This document shows positions 7,112 through 15,405 of a DNA stretch of 42,318 nucleotides, piece by piece (position 1 is the stretch's first letter; each line of letters begins with the position of its first letter). A program made the translations under genes and the position numbers. The notes beneath the pieces were generated by a model. It did not search any database, was not told the DNA's origin, and saw only the letters and a program-made list of their open reading frames with translations. Source of the DNA: Acetobacteraceae bacterium. Its GTDB lineage: Bacteria; Pseudomonadota; Alphaproteobacteria; Acetobacterales; Acetobacteraceae. Location of the stretch: NCBI GenBank assembly GCA_019750475.1, contig JAIEOO010000146.1, forward strand, positions 1 to 42,318. The letters are read 5' to 3'.

Positions 7112-9904
7112 ATGACCGTCGTGCCTGCCGATTCCGCGCGACCTCCCAGCGCCCTCGCTGGGGGCGGCGCGATGGGCCGGCTCATCCGCGCGCATGACTG
7201 GGCGGCGACGCCTCTCGGCGCGCCCGAGGGCTGGTCGCCCTCGCTGATGGCGGCCGTCTCCATCTGTCTCCACTCCAGCTTCCCCACCGCGATCTACTGG
7301 GGGCCCGAGCTGCGCCTCATCTACAACGACGCCTGGGCGCCGATCCCGGCCGAGCGTCACCCCTGGGCGCTCGGCCGCCCGGCGGAGGAGGTGTGGTCCG
7401 ACATCTGGCTGGTCGTCGAACCGCAGATGCGGCAGGTCATGGAGACGGGCGAAGGCTTCGCGACCTTCGACCAGATGCTGCCGATGGTCCGCGGCGGGCG
7501 GACGCAGGAGACATACTGGAACTACAGCTTCACGCCGATCCGCGACGGCGCCGGCCAGGTCGGCGGCATCTTCAACCAGGGTCATGAGGTCACCGAACGC
7601 GTGGTGCGCGGCCGCCGCGACCGGTTCCTCTTCGACCTCGGCGACCGGCTTCGCACCCTGTCGGATCCCGGCGAGATCATCGCGACGGCGCAGGAGGCGC
7701 TGGGCCGGTATCTCGGTGCCAACCGCGCCGGCTACGGCGAGGTGGACGACACGGCCCGCTGGCTGACCACCGGCCGGAACTGGACCGACGACAGGGGTCC
7801 GGCGCGAGAGGGGGTGTGGGACCTCACCGGCTTCGGCTCCGCCGTCATCGCCGCGCTCCGGGCCGGTCAGCCGGTCGTGATCGAGGACGTGCTGCTCGAC
7901 CGGCGGACGCAGGCGCCCGGCGTGGTGGACGCCTACCGCCAGATCGAGGTGCGGTCCGTCGTCGCGGTTCCCCTGGTCAAGAACGGAAGGCTGCGGGCGG
8001 CGCTCTACGTCCATTCGCGCGAGCCCCGCCCCTGGGGCAACGAGGATGCCGAGCTGGTCGCCGAGGTCGCGGAGCGGACCTGGTCGGCGGTGGAGCGCGC
8101 CCGCGCGGAGAACGAGGCCGAGACGAGCCACGCGCGGCTCCGCGAGAGCGAGGCGCGGTTCCGCAACATGGCCGACAACGCGCCGGTGATGATGTGGGTG
8201 ACCGACGCCGACGGCCGCTGCGTGTACCTCAACCGCCTCTGGCACGAGTTCACCGGCCAGACAGCCGAGGAGGCCGCGGGCCTGGGCTGGCTCGACGCCA
8301 CCCATCCCGAGGACAGGGCGCGGACCGGGAAAGCCTTCGCGACGGCCAACGCCGCCCGCGAGGCGTTCCGGCTGGAATACCGGCTGCGCCGCGCCGACGG
8401 CGCCTATCGCTGGGCCATCGATGCCGCGAGCCCCCGCTTCGACGCCGAGGGGGTCTTCATGGGGTATGTCGGCTCCGTCATCGACATCCAGGACAAGCAC
8501 GAGTCCGAGATCGCCCTCCGGATGGAGCGCGACCGCGCGCAGGGCTACCTCGACATCGCCGAGGTCATGATCCTCGTCCTCGACACGCAGGGCCGCGTGC
8601 GCACGGTCAACCGCGCCGGCACCGCGATGCTCGGCCATTCCGACGCCGCCGCGCTGCTCGGCCGGGACTGGTTCGATCTCGCGGTCCCGCCCGGGCAGCG
8701 CGCCGAGGTGCGCTCCGTCTTCGCGCGGCTGGTCGGCGGCGCGGCGGGCGACACGGACGCGCACGAGCACGCCATCCTGCGCGCCGATGGCCAGCAGCGC
8801 CTCATTTCCTGGCGCAACCTCCTCCTTCGCGACGAGGACGGCACCGTCACCGGAACCCTGTCCTCGGGCCATGACGTCACCGACCAGCGCCTCGCGCAGG
8901 AGCGCGAACGGCTGCTCGCGCAGGAGATCGACCATCGGGCCAAGAACCTGCTGGCCGTGGTGCAGTCGGTCGTCCAGCTCACCCGCGCCGATGACATCCA
9001 GGCCTTCAAGGCGGCGATCACCGGCCGGATCCAGTCGCTCGCCCGGACGCACGGCCTCCTCGCCGCGGCGCGGTGGGAGGGGGCGGATCTCGGCCAGCTC
9101 GTCGCCGACGAGATGGCGCCGTACGCGCGCGACGACCCGGGCCGGGTGACGGTGCATGGGGCGCCGCTGCATCTCGCGCCCGCGGCCGCGCAGGCCCTGG
9201 CGCTCGTGGTGCACGAGCTCGCCACGAACGCGGCGAAGCACGGCGCCCTGTCCGCGCGCGACGGGCGGGTCCGGATCGCGTGGGACCATGGGCACGGGTC
9301 CGAAGCGCGCTTCCGGCTGCGATGGGCCGAGATCGGCGGGCCGCCGGTGGTCGAGCCGACCCGGCGCGGCTTCGGATCGGTCGTGCTGCGCTCGAGCGTG
9401 GAGCGACAGCTGCGCGGCCAGGTGCGCCTCGAATGGCGGCCGGCGGGGCTGCTCTGCGACCTCGAGATGCCGCTCACCGCGGTGATCGCGGCGGCCGGCC
9501 GGGGCGCCGGCGCGAGGCGCGTGGACGAGCGACCCGAGGACGCCGCGGCGACCACCGCCGCGGCGCTGCGCCTCCTGGTGCTGGAGGACGAACCCCTCGT
9601 CGCGGCCCAGATGGAGCAGGTGCTGACCGCGGCCGGCCACGAGGTGGTTTCGGCCTTCAGCCTGTCCGAGGCGCTCTCCCTGGTGCTGCGGGAACCGTTG
9701 GACGCGGCGCTGCTCGACATCAACCTCGGCGGCGAGCGGAGCTATCCGCTGGCCGAACTCCTGCGCGCGCGGCGCATCCCCTTCGCGTTCTGCAGCGGCT
9801 ACGGCGAGACGGCCGACCTGCCCCGGGAGCTGGAGGCCGCGGCCGTGATCGCGAAGCCCTTCGACCCGAGCGAGCTTCTGGCGGGCATCGCCCGGCTGCG
9901 CTGA
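7112..9904 (+). CDS. Hybrid HWE-family sensor histidine kinase (PAS-GAF-PAS-PAS-kinase-receiver)
   Basis: About 930 residues and no membrane helix, so a cytosolic sensor. In order: an N-terminal PAS-like domain beginning HDWAATPLGAPEGWSPSL, a GAF domain (about 165-330), a PAS domain (MADNAPVMMWVTDADG) with its PAC tail, and a second PAS (AEVMILVLDTQGRVRTVNRAG). The kinase core has the HWE/HisKA_2-type phosphoacceptor box EIDHRAKNLLAVVQSVVQL and N-box VHELATNAAKHGALS. A C-terminal receiver opens with LLVLEDEPLVAAQMEQVL, has its phosphoacceptor Asp in ALLDINLGGE, and ends with the KPF lysine motif. HWE kinases are typical of alphaproteobacteria and often feed light, redox or general-stress responses; no LOV cysteine motif is visible. 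The frame opens at TTG 7070; I prefer ATG 7112, and ATG 7172 is also possible. No partner response regulator lies nearby. Confidence 0.92.
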   Translation: MTVVPADSARPPSALAGGGAMGRLIRAHDWAATPLGAPEGWSPSLMAAVSICLHSSFPTAIYWGPELRLIYNDAWAPIPAERHPWALGRPAEEVWSDIWLVVEPQMRQVMETGEGFATFDQMLPMVRGGRTQETYWNYSFTPIRDGAGQVGGIFNQGHEVTERVVRGRRDRFLFDLGDRLRTLSDPGEIIATAQEALGRYLGANRAGYGEVDDTARWLTTGRNWTDDRGPAREGVWDLTGFGSAVIAALRAGQPVVIEDVLLDRRTQAPGVVDAYRQIEVRSVVAVPLVKNGRLRAALYVHSREPRPWGNEDAELVAEVAERTWSAVERARAENEAETSHARLRESEARFRNMADNAPVMMWVTDADGRCVYLNRLWHEFTGQTAEEAAGLGWLDATHPEDRARTGKAFATANAAREAFRLEYRLRRADGAYRWAIDAASPRFDAEGVFMGYVGSVIDIQDKHESEIALRMERDRAQGYLDIAEVMILVLDTQGRVRTVNRAGTAMLGHSDAAALLGRDWFDLAVPPGQRAEVRSVFARLVGGAAGDTDAHEHAILRADGQQRLISWRNLLLRDEDGTVTGTLSSGHDVTDQRLAQERERLLAQEIDHRAKNLLAVVQSVVQLTRADDIQAFKAAITGRIQSLARTHGLLAAARWEGADLGQLVADEMAPYARDDPGRVTVHGAPLHLAPAAAQALALVVHELATNAAKHGALSARDGRVRIAWDHGHGSEARFRLRWAEIGGPPVVEPTRRGFGSVVLRSSVERQLRGQVRLEWRPAGLLCDLEMPLTAVIAAAGRGAGARRVDERPEDAAATTAAALRLLVLEDEPLVAAQMEQVLTAAGHEVVSAFSLSEALSLVLREPLDAALLDINLGGERSYPLAELLRARRIPFAFCSGYGETADLPRELEAAAVIAKPFDPSELLAGIARLR

Positions 9905-9940
9905 CGGCGCCGGGCCGCGGTCTCGCCCGGAGTCCGGCGG

Positions 9941-10747
9941 CTACGCCTTGCCCGCATAGCTCCGCGCCATCCCCGCCGCGGGATCGGCCTGCGGGCCGTA
10001 GGGCATGATGGGATAGCGCAGCCCCGCCTTCGACAACCCGATCAGCCCCTCCACCCCGCGGGAAAGATCTTCGGGCGGGCAGGCCATCAGCATCTCGTCA
10101 TCCGCCACGCCGCCATAGCGCCGCTCGGCATAGCAGGGGATGGAGAGGCAGACGGTCCGGTCGCGCAGCGCCCGGCCCCAGCTGTCGGCGCAGGCGCTCT
10201 CGCCCGTGATGGAGAAGTCGTAGCGCCGGTAGTTCCGCCACTGCAGCCCGTTGATGAACAGGATCATCTGGGCCGGGTTCGCGTAGAACAGGCACACATC
10301 CGGCGGGTCGAGCCGCCCGCTCCGCAGCGGCGAGACGACGAGGCCGTGGTGGCGGGCCGGCACGCGCGGCATCTGCGCCTGATGCGCCGCCGCGGCCTCC
10401 CGGTTCTCGAACCAGACGCCCTCCATCTTCCGGCCGGACAGATACAGGTCCGACGGTTCGTTGAGGCCGATCACGCCGCCGCAATTGCTGAACTCGGGGA
10501 CGTTGTCATGCGTGATGCCCAGCGTGAACCCGGCGATGCGGCTCTGCGTGACGAGCTGGCAGGTGGAGTGCTTCGAGCCCTCGGGCGGGCGGCGCAGCCC
10601 CGGCACGGCGGCGAAGGCGGCCGCGTCCTCGAACAGCTTCATCCCGATCGGCAGCGTCCGCAGCCGCAACAGCTCCGAGAGCTGCGCCGCGAGCTGGATG
10701 AGCTGCTGCCCGCCCGGCACGGGGGTCACCGGCACGCCATCGGTCAT
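9941..10747 (-). CDS. DUF169 family protein
   Basis: 268 residues starting MTDGVPVTPV, with a strong ribosome binding site (cgaggagg) just before the ATG at 10747. The frame is open further upstream but that part lies in the divergent promoter region. Family features are a start LAAQLSELLRLRTLPIGMKLF, a conserved Cys in STCQLVTQSR, an FSNCGGVIGL segment, and the C-terminal PIMPYGPQ. DUF169 proteins are uncharacterised; they contain conserved cysteines and occur in many bacteria and archaea, sometimes beside metabolic enzymes. The gene is divergent from the isocitrate lyase/PEP mutase-family gene across 76 bp, which suggests shared regulation. No biochemical function can be given. Confidence 0.85.
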   Translation of the reverse strand: MTDGVPVTPVPGGQQLIQLAAQLSELLRLRTLPIGMKLFEDAAAFAAVPGLRRPPEGSKHSTCQLVTQSRIAGFTLGITHDNVPEFSNCGGVIGLNEPSDLYLSGRKMEGVWFENREAAAAHQAQMPRVPARHHGLVVSPLRSGRLDPPDVCLFYANPAQMILFINGLQWRNYRRYDFSITGESACADSWGRALRDRTVCLSIPCYAERRYGGVADDEMLMACPPEDLSRGVEGLIGLSKAGLRYPIMPYGPQADPAAGMARSYAGKA

Positions 10748-10765
10748 CGCGCTTCCTCCTCGTCT

Positions 10766-10802
10766 TTCCGCGAAGGCTGGCACATGGGAGGATCGCGCGG
10801 AA
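10766..10802. promoter_or_regulatory. Spaced inverted repeat in the DUF169/lyase divergent region
   Basis: TTCCGCG at 10766-10772 and CGCGGAA at 10796-10802 form 7-bp inverted arms about three helical turns apart centre to centre. They sit between two divergent starts (10747 minus, 10824 plus). They could be an operator for a dimeric regulator. There is no direct evidence, and arms this short arise by chance in GC-rich DNA. Confidence 0.25.
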
Positions 10803-10823
10803 CCAGGGAGGGAGATCAGGCCC

Positions 10824-11786
10824 ATGCGCCTCGGCATCGGTGACGCCACACGCCCGGGGGAGCGCCTGCGCGCCCTCCTCGCCGCCCACAAGCCGCTGGT
10901 CGTGCCGGGCTGCTTCAACGCCCTCTCGGCCCGCATCCTGGAGGATGCCGGGTTCGAGGCCGTGTACATGTCGGGCTACGGCACCTCGCTCAACCTGCTC
11001 GGCCTGCCCGATGCCGGCCTCGCGACGCTCTCCGAGATGGCGCTGAACGCGAAGCTCATCGCCTCCGCCGTGCGGGTGCCGGTCATCGCCGACGCCGACA
11101 CCGGCTTCGGCAACGCGATCAACGTGATCCGCTCGGTCGAGGAGTACATCCGCGGCGGCGTCGCGGGCATGCACCTCGAGGACCAGGTGGCGCCCAAGCG
11201 CTGCGGCCATGTCGCAGGGCGGGAGGTGATCGGCCGCGCCGAGGCGGTGGCGAAGATCCGCGCCGCCGCCGACGCGCGATCGCAGCTCGACCCATCCTTC
11301 GTGCTGATCGCGCGGACGGATGCGCGCGGGGCGCATGGCGGCAGCCTGGAGGAAGCGATCTGGCGCGCCAACGCCTTCCTCGACGCCGGGGCGGACCTCG
11401 CCTTCGTCGAAGGCCCCGCCAGCGTCGAGGAGGTGGCGCGCGTCTGCCGCGAGGTGCGGGGACCCGTCTTCTACAACATGACCGGCATCAGCCCCCGCCT
11501 GTCGGCGGAGGAGATGGGGCGCCTCGGCATCGCCTGCTGCATCCTGCCGGGCGCGCTGATGCGCCAGGCGATCATGTCCATGGCCGACCTCGCGGCCGAG
11601 CTGCGGCAGGAAGGCCCGATGGCGGAGGCGCGGATGGATGCGCGCTTCAAGGCGCATCGCCTGGGCAATCTCCACGGCTTCGCGGGGTTCGACCGCATCC
11701 GCGCGCTGGAAGCCGCCTACCTGCCCGAGGAGGCGCAGGGGAAATACGAGGGCGGCCTCGGCTACGCCCCCAGCGAGGCGCGATGA
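10824..11786 (+). CDS. Isocitrate lyase/PEP mutase superfamily enzyme
   Basis: 320 residues of the PEP mutase/isocitrate lyase superfamily. These enzymes cleave or form C-C or P-C bonds next to a 2-oxoacid or enolate, with Mg2+. Seen: CFNALSARILEDAGFEAVYMSG near the start, the metal-binding IADADTGFGNAINV (89-102), GMHLEDQ (E119, D120), and the active-site loop PKRCGHVAGREVI with the catalytic Cys127. A KRCGH loop is typical of 2-methylisocitrate lyase and related lyases rather than of PEP mutase. The C-terminal part (IARTDARG, YNMTGISPRLS) fits a lyase acting on a small hydroxyacid. The exact substrate is undecided. ATG 10824 follows gggagggag at good spacing; the frame is open much further upstream, but only through the divergent DUF169 gene. 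Confidence 0.88.
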   Translation: MRLGIGDATRPGERLRALLAAHKPLVVPGCFNALSARILEDAGFEAVYMSGYGTSLNLLGLPDAGLATLSEMALNAKLIASAVRVPVIADADTGFGNAINVIRSVEEYIRGGVAGMHLEDQVAPKRCGHVAGREVIGRAEAVAKIRAAADARSQLDPSFVLIARTDARGAHGGSLEEAIWRANAFLDAGADLAFVEGPASVEEVARVCREVRGPVFYNMTGISPRLSAEEMGRLGIACCILPGALMRQAIMSMADLAAELRQEGPMAEARMDARFKAHRLGNLHGFAGFDRIRALEAAYLPEEAQGKYEGGLGYAPSEAR

Positions 11787-11940
11787 GCGGCGCGAGGCCG
11801 GCCGAGGCATTCCCGCGCAGGCCGGCCGCGCCGGGCCGATCCAGGCCGGGGGCGAACGGCCCGGCGCCGGAGCCGCGCGCCCCCCGGCGCCGGGCGCGGG
11901 CCGAAGCTTCCGGGTGACTTGCGCGTTCGGGCGTGGTGCT

Positions 11941-12828
11941 ATGCCCCCCGATTTGATGGACATCCCGGCCCCCCACGCGCCGGCGCTGGATCATGGCGCC
12001 TTTCGCCTGCTGCGACCGGAGCGGCAGACGGCGCCGCTCGTCTTCGCCTCGCCCCATTCGGGCCGGAACTACCCGCAGCCTTTCCTCGCGTCCGCCAGGC
12101 TCGACCCGGTGGCGCTGCGGCGCTCCGAGGACGCCTTCGTGGACGAGCTGTTCGCCGCCGCGCCCGCGCTCGGCGCCCCGCTGCTGGCCGCCGAGTTCCC
12201 GCGCGCCTGGTGCGACGCCAACCGCGAACCCTGGGAGCTGGACCCGGGGATGTTCGAGCAGCCCCTGCCCCCCTGGGTGAACAGCACGAGCCCCCGGGTG
12301 GGCGCGGGCCTCGGCACCATCGCGCGCATCGTCGCGACGGGGGAATCCATCTACCGCCGTCGCCTCTCCTTCGCGGAGGCCGAGCAGCGCGTGCGCGACT
12401 GCTGGGAGCCGTACCACGCGGCCCTCGCCGGCCTCATCGCCGAGACGCGGGCGAGCTTCGGCTTCTGCATCCTGGTGGATTGCCACTCCATGCCGGCGCA
12501 CCCCGCGCAGTCGAGCGACCCGCCCGACATGGTGCTGGGCGACGCGCATGGCACGGCGTGCTCCCCCCGCGTGTCCCGCGTGGCGGAGGCGGCGTTGCAG
12601 CGGCTCGGCTACCGCGTGCGGCGGAACGATCCCTATGCCGGCGGCTACATCACCCGCCATTACGGCCGCCCGCGGGAGCGGGTGCACGCCATCCAGCTCG
12701 AGATCGCGCGGCCGCTCTACATGGATGAGGCGCGGATCGAGCGCCACGGCGGCTTCGCCCGGCTGCGCGCCGACATCGCGCGCTTCGTCGGCGAGATGGC
12801 GGCGGCGGAATGGGGCCTGTTGCGCTGA
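11941..12828 (+). CDS. N-formylglutamate amidohydrolase family protein
   Basis: 295 residues matching the N-formylglutamate amidohydrolase fold. Signatures are FASPHSGRNYP near the start (metal-ligand His), RSEDAFVDELF, AEFPRAWCDANREPWELD, the ILVDCHSMPAH segment with the second His/Asp set, and NDPYAGGYITRHYGRP towards the end. The founding enzyme hydrolyses N-formyl-L-glutamate to formate and glutamate at the end of one histidine degradation route (HutG). No other hut gene is in this window, so the in vivo substrate may be different. Start ATG 11941; a second ATG at 11956 (MDIPAPH) is equally possible. The 154 bp upstream show no gene. Confidence 0.88.
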   Translation: MPPDLMDIPAPHAPALDHGAFRLLRPERQTAPLVFASPHSGRNYPQPFLASARLDPVALRRSEDAFVDELFAAAPALGAPLLAAEFPRAWCDANREPWELDPGMFEQPLPPWVNSTSPRVGAGLGTIARIVATGESIYRRRLSFAEAEQRVRDCWEPYHAALAGLIAETRASFGFCILVDCHSMPAHPAQSSDPPDMVLGDAHGTACSPRVSRVAEAALQRLGYRVRRNDPYAGGYITRHYGRPRERVHAIQLEIARPLYMDEARIERHGGFARLRADIARFVGEMAAAEWGLLR

Positions 12829-12892
12829 GGCGACCACGGCGTTGACCGGGCAGCGGGCGGCACGCCGCCACCCTGCCGGGCTCGCCGCCGCG

Positions 12893-13369
12893 TCAGCCGC
12901 GCGCCAGCGGTGCCAACTGCGCGGCGACCCGGCCGATCTCCATGCCGCTGGCGAAGTCCGGGTCACCGGGGTTGACGAAGCGGACGAGGATGGCGGTCCG
13001 GTGCGCGACGGCGCGGCCGCCATGCGCCGTGATCGTCTCGCGTCGGATGGTCTGCATGTTGGGCACCCCCGCCGAGGTCAGCCGCGGATCGCCGATCAGG
13101 ATGCGCTGGAAGCCGCGCGCCGCGGCGAGTTCCGCCGCGCGATAGACGGCCATGGCCTGCACCCGCTCACGCGAGGTGAAGCCGTTGCCGAAGGCCTCGA
13201 TCCGGAAGACGTTGGGCGCGACTTCCGCTTCGGAATAGCCGCCCAGAGGTCCGAACGGCGCGTAGGGCGTCGCGCACCCCGCCAGCAGCACCGCCGGAAG
13301 GGCCGCCAGGAGCGAGCGCCTCCTCACGCGCGTGTCGCCGGCCGCTCGCCCCGCTTCGTTCATCTCCAT
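12893..13369 (-). CDS. Small lipoprotein, CC0125/CC1285-like family
   Basis: 158 residues. After a basic n-region (RVRRRS) a hydrophobic stretch ends in the lipobox LLAGC, so the mature protein would be lipid-anchored. Downstream parts match my memory of the CC0125/CC1285 lipoprotein family of alphaproteobacteria: GGYSEAEVAPNVFRIEAFGN, GFTSRERVQAMAVYRAAELA, and a conserved I(L/I)IGD segment. Function unknown. The start at 13369 lies 12 bp after the lexA stop with a GAGGGG element between them, so it is very probably co-transcribed with lexA and may be DNA-damage inducible. ATG 13363 is an alternative start. Confidence 0.8.
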   Translation of the reverse strand: MEMNEAGRAAGDTRVRRRSLLAALPAVLLAGCATPYAPFGPLGGYSEAEVAPNVFRIEAFGNGFTSRERVQAMAVYRAAELAAARGFQRILIGDPRLTSAGVPNMQTIRRETITAHGGRAVAHRTAILVRFVNPGDPDFASGMEIGRVAAQLAPLARG

Positions 13370-13381
13370 GGCCGCCCCTCG

Positions 13382-14098
13382 TCAATACCGGCGGAGCAGG
13401 CCCACCAGACGCCCCTGCACCTGCACCCGGTCCGGCCCGTAGATCCGCGTCTCGTAGTTGCGGTTGGCCGGCACCAGGGCGATGGAATTGCCCTTGCGGT
13501 GCAGCTTCTTGAGCGTGACCTCGCTCTCGTCCACCAGCGCCACGACGATGTCCTCGTTGTCGGCCGTCTCGCCGCGGCGGATGATGACCGTGTCCCCGTC
13601 GAGGATCCCGGCCTCCACCATGGAATCGCCCGAGACTTCGAGCGCGTAGTGCTCGCCGCCGCCCAGCATCGCCATCGGCACCTCGATCGTGGTGCCCTGG
13701 TCGCGCAGCGCCTCGATCGGCGAACCGGCGGCGATCCGGCCGAAGAGCGGCAGGGTCAGCACGCCGTCATTGGCCGGCGCCTTGGCGCGGCCGAAGCTCG
13801 CCTGCACGACGTTGTCGGGCGCGGGCGGCGCGGCGGCGGCGCCACCGGTCCCGGGCGCGGCTCCGCCGCGACGCGGCGTCAGGCTGTCGGGCAGCCGCAC
13901 CACCTCCAGCGCGCGGGCGCGGTGCGCGCGGCGGCGGAGGAAGCCCCGCTCCTCGAGCGCGGTGATCAGCCGGTGGATGCCGGACTTGCTCTTGAGGTCG
14001 AGCGCCGCCTTCATCTCCTCGAAGGAGGGGGAGAAGCCCGTCGTCTCCAGATGCTTGTGGATGAACATCAGCAGCTCGTGCTGCTTGCGCGTCAACAT
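13382..14098 (-). CDS. lexA: LexA repressor, SOS regulon transcription factor/autoprotease
   Basis: 238 residues. The N-terminal winged-helix domain starts [18 protein letters not shown] and includes [20 protein letters not shown] as the DNA-reading region. A long Ala/Pro/Gly linker (about 72-112) is typical of high-GC alphaproteobacteria. The C-terminal peptidase has the self-cleavage site Ala124-Gly125 in [10 protein letters not shown], nucleophile Ser159 in [14 protein letters not shown], and general base Lys197 in EVTLKKL. LexA represses DNA-repair genes until RecA filaments provoke self-cleavage. The ATG at 14098 is preceded by AGGAGGGG; the open frame upstream is not homologous. A GTTC-N7-GTTC box about 100 bp upstream supports autoregulation. 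Confidence 0.97.
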   Translation of the reverse strand: MLTRKQHELLMFIHKHLETTGFSPSFEEMKAALDLKSKSGIHRLITALEERGFLRRRAHRARALEVVRLPDSLTPRRGGAAPGTGGAAAAPPAPDNVVQASFGRAKAPANDGVLTLPLFGRIAAGSPIEALRDQGTTIEVPMAMLGGGEHYALEVSGDSMVEAGILDGDTVIIRRGETADNEDIVVALVDESEVTLKKLHRKGNSIALVPANRNYETRIYGPDRVQVQGRLVGLLRRY

Positions 14099-14173
14099 GG
14101 CGCGACCCCTCCTCTGCTTCGGCGCGCGGCGCGGATCCTCCCCTGGATGGACCGGCGGCCGGCGCGCGAAATC

Positions 14174-14188
14174 GAACAAACTGGCAAC
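14174..14188. promoter_or_regulatory. Possible second, degenerate LexA box
   Basis: GAAC (14174-14177), seven bases, CAAC (14185-14188): one mismatch from GAAC-N7-GAAC, 7 bp from the better box. It may be a weak auxiliary operator or chance. Confidence 0.3.
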
Positions 14189-14195
14189 GACCGAT

Positions 14196-14210
14196 GTTCT
14201 ATGAAGGTTC
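14196..14210. promoter_or_regulatory. LexA (SOS) box GTTC-N7-GTTC
   Basis: GTTC at 14196-14199, seven bases, GTTC at 14207-14210: an exact match to the direct-repeat SOS box of alphaproteobacteria. It lies between lexA (start 14098, minus) and the enolase-superfamily gene (start 14256, plus). It therefore fits lexA autoregulation and could also repress the divergent gene. A minimal match of eight fixed bases can occur by chance, but its position upstream of lexA makes function likely. Confidence 0.85.
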
Positions 14211-14255
14211 CGCCGCGTCGGTCAAACCTTTTTCTTGAGCGAGAGAAAAGAAATC

Positions 14256-15398
14256 ATGCCGAGGATCGCCCGCGCCGACGTGTTCGTCTTCCGCGCGCCC
14301 GTCGCCAACCCTGTCCGCACCTCCTTCGGCCTCATGCGGGACCGCGCGGCGGTCTTCCTCCGCCTCACCGATGAGGCCGGCGCCGAAGGCTGGGGCGAGA
14401 TCTGGTGCAACTTCCCCAACGTCACGGCCGAGCACCGGGCGCGGCTGTTCCACGCCTTCCTCGCGCCGCGCCTGCTGGGGCGGGACATCGCCGACCCCGC
14501 CGCCTTCTTCGCCGAGACCGACCGCGCCCTGCATGTCTGGGGCCTGCAATCCGGCGAGCCCGGCGCCTTCGCCGCGGCGCTGGCCGGGGCCGACATCACC
14601 CTCCACGACCTCGCGGCGCGCCGCGCCGGCATCCCGCTCTGGCGCCACCTGGGCGGCACCGACGCGGCGCCGGTCCCCGCCTACGCCTCCGGCCTCAACC
14701 CGGGGGAGGAGGCGCTGCGCCAGGTCCGCGGGGCGCGGGCGGCGGGCCACACCCGCTTCAAGATCAAGATCGGCTTCGGCGACGAGGCCGACATCGCCAC
14801 CCTCGACCCCGTCTTCGCCGACCTCCGCCCGGGGGAGCGCGTGGCGGTGGACGTGAACCAGGGCTGGGACCCGTCGCGCGCCGCGCGCATGTTCGGGCGC
14901 CTCGCGCGCTTCCCGCTCGCCTGGGTCGAGGAGCCCGTGCCGGCCGACCGCCCCTGGGACGAATGGCGGGCGCTCCGCGCGGCGAGCGCCGCCCCCCTCG
15001 CCGCGGGGGAGAACCTGCGCGGCGCGGCGGCCTTCGAGGCGGCCATCGCCTCGGGCACGCTCGGCGTGGTGCAGCCCGACGCCTGCAAATGGGGCGGGCT
15101 CTCGGCGACGCTGCCGGTCGCGCGGCAGGTGGTCGCGGCGGGCCTCAGCTACTGCCCGCATTACCTCGGCGGGGGCGTCGGGCTGATGGCCTCGCTCCAC
15201 CTGCTGGCCGCCGCGCGCGGCCCGGGCTGGCTCGAGGTGGATGTGAACCCGAACCCCCTCCGCGACGAGGTGGTGGCCGGCGCCTTCCACCTGCGTGGCG
15301 GGGACGTGGCCCTCCCGGCGGGGCCCGGTCTCGGCGTCACGCCGGACCTCGCCGCGCTCGCCCGCCACCGTGTCCTGGAACTGACCGCGACGGCGTGA
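14256..15398 (+). CDS. Mandelate racemase/muconate-lactonizing enzyme family protein (enolase superfamily)
   Basis: 380 residues, usual for the family. N-terminal capping domain, then a barrel with the expected acid/base and Mg2+ residues. These are the KxK pair at Lys169/Lys171 in RFKIKIGFGD, metal ligands Asp199 (VDVNQGW), Glu225/226 (VEEPV) and Glu252 (GEN), Lys278 in QPDACKWGG, and His302 in CPHYLGGG. Such enzymes abstract a proton alpha to a carboxylate to racemise, epimerise, dehydrate or cycloisomerise. The residue mix does not settle the substrate; acid-sugar dehydratase or a racemase are both possible. I chose ATG 14256; an in-frame TTG at 14235 exists. The SOS box ends 45 bp before this start. 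Confidence 0.88.
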   Translation: MPRIARADVFVFRAPVANPVRTSFGLMRDRAAVFLRLTDEAGAEGWGEIWCNFPNVTAEHRARLFHAFLAPRLLGRDIADPAAFFAETDRALHVWGLQSGEPGAFAAALAGADITLHDLAARRAGIPLWRHLGGTDAAPVPAYASGLNPGEEALRQVRGARAAGHTRFKIKIGFGDEADIATLDPVFADLRPGERVAVDVNQGWDPSRAARMFGRLARFPLAWVEEPVPADRPWDEWRALRAASAAPLAAGENLRGAAAFEAAIASGTLGVVQPDACKWGGLSATLPVARQVVAAGLSYCPHYLGGGVGLMASLHLLAAARGPGWLEVDVNPNPLRDEVVAGAFHLRGGDVALPAGPGLGVTPDLAALARHRVLELTATA

Positions 15399-15405
15399 CG
15401 GCGCG

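Noticed and set aside
7019-9640. An 873-codon open frame antisense to the hybrid kinase
   Set aside because: Its product is His/Gly/Arg/Ala-rich with no domain; such long antisense frames are expected in DNA this GC-rich. The same holds for the long antisense frames at 247-2844, 2207-4411, 4408-6615, 17102-19747 and 28376-31147.
12893-13369. A plus-strand gene at 12548-14374 (608 codons) covering the lipoprotein and lexA
   Set aside because: lexA and the lipoprotein have clear homology, signal and regulatory features on the minus strand; the plus frame is a compositional shadow.
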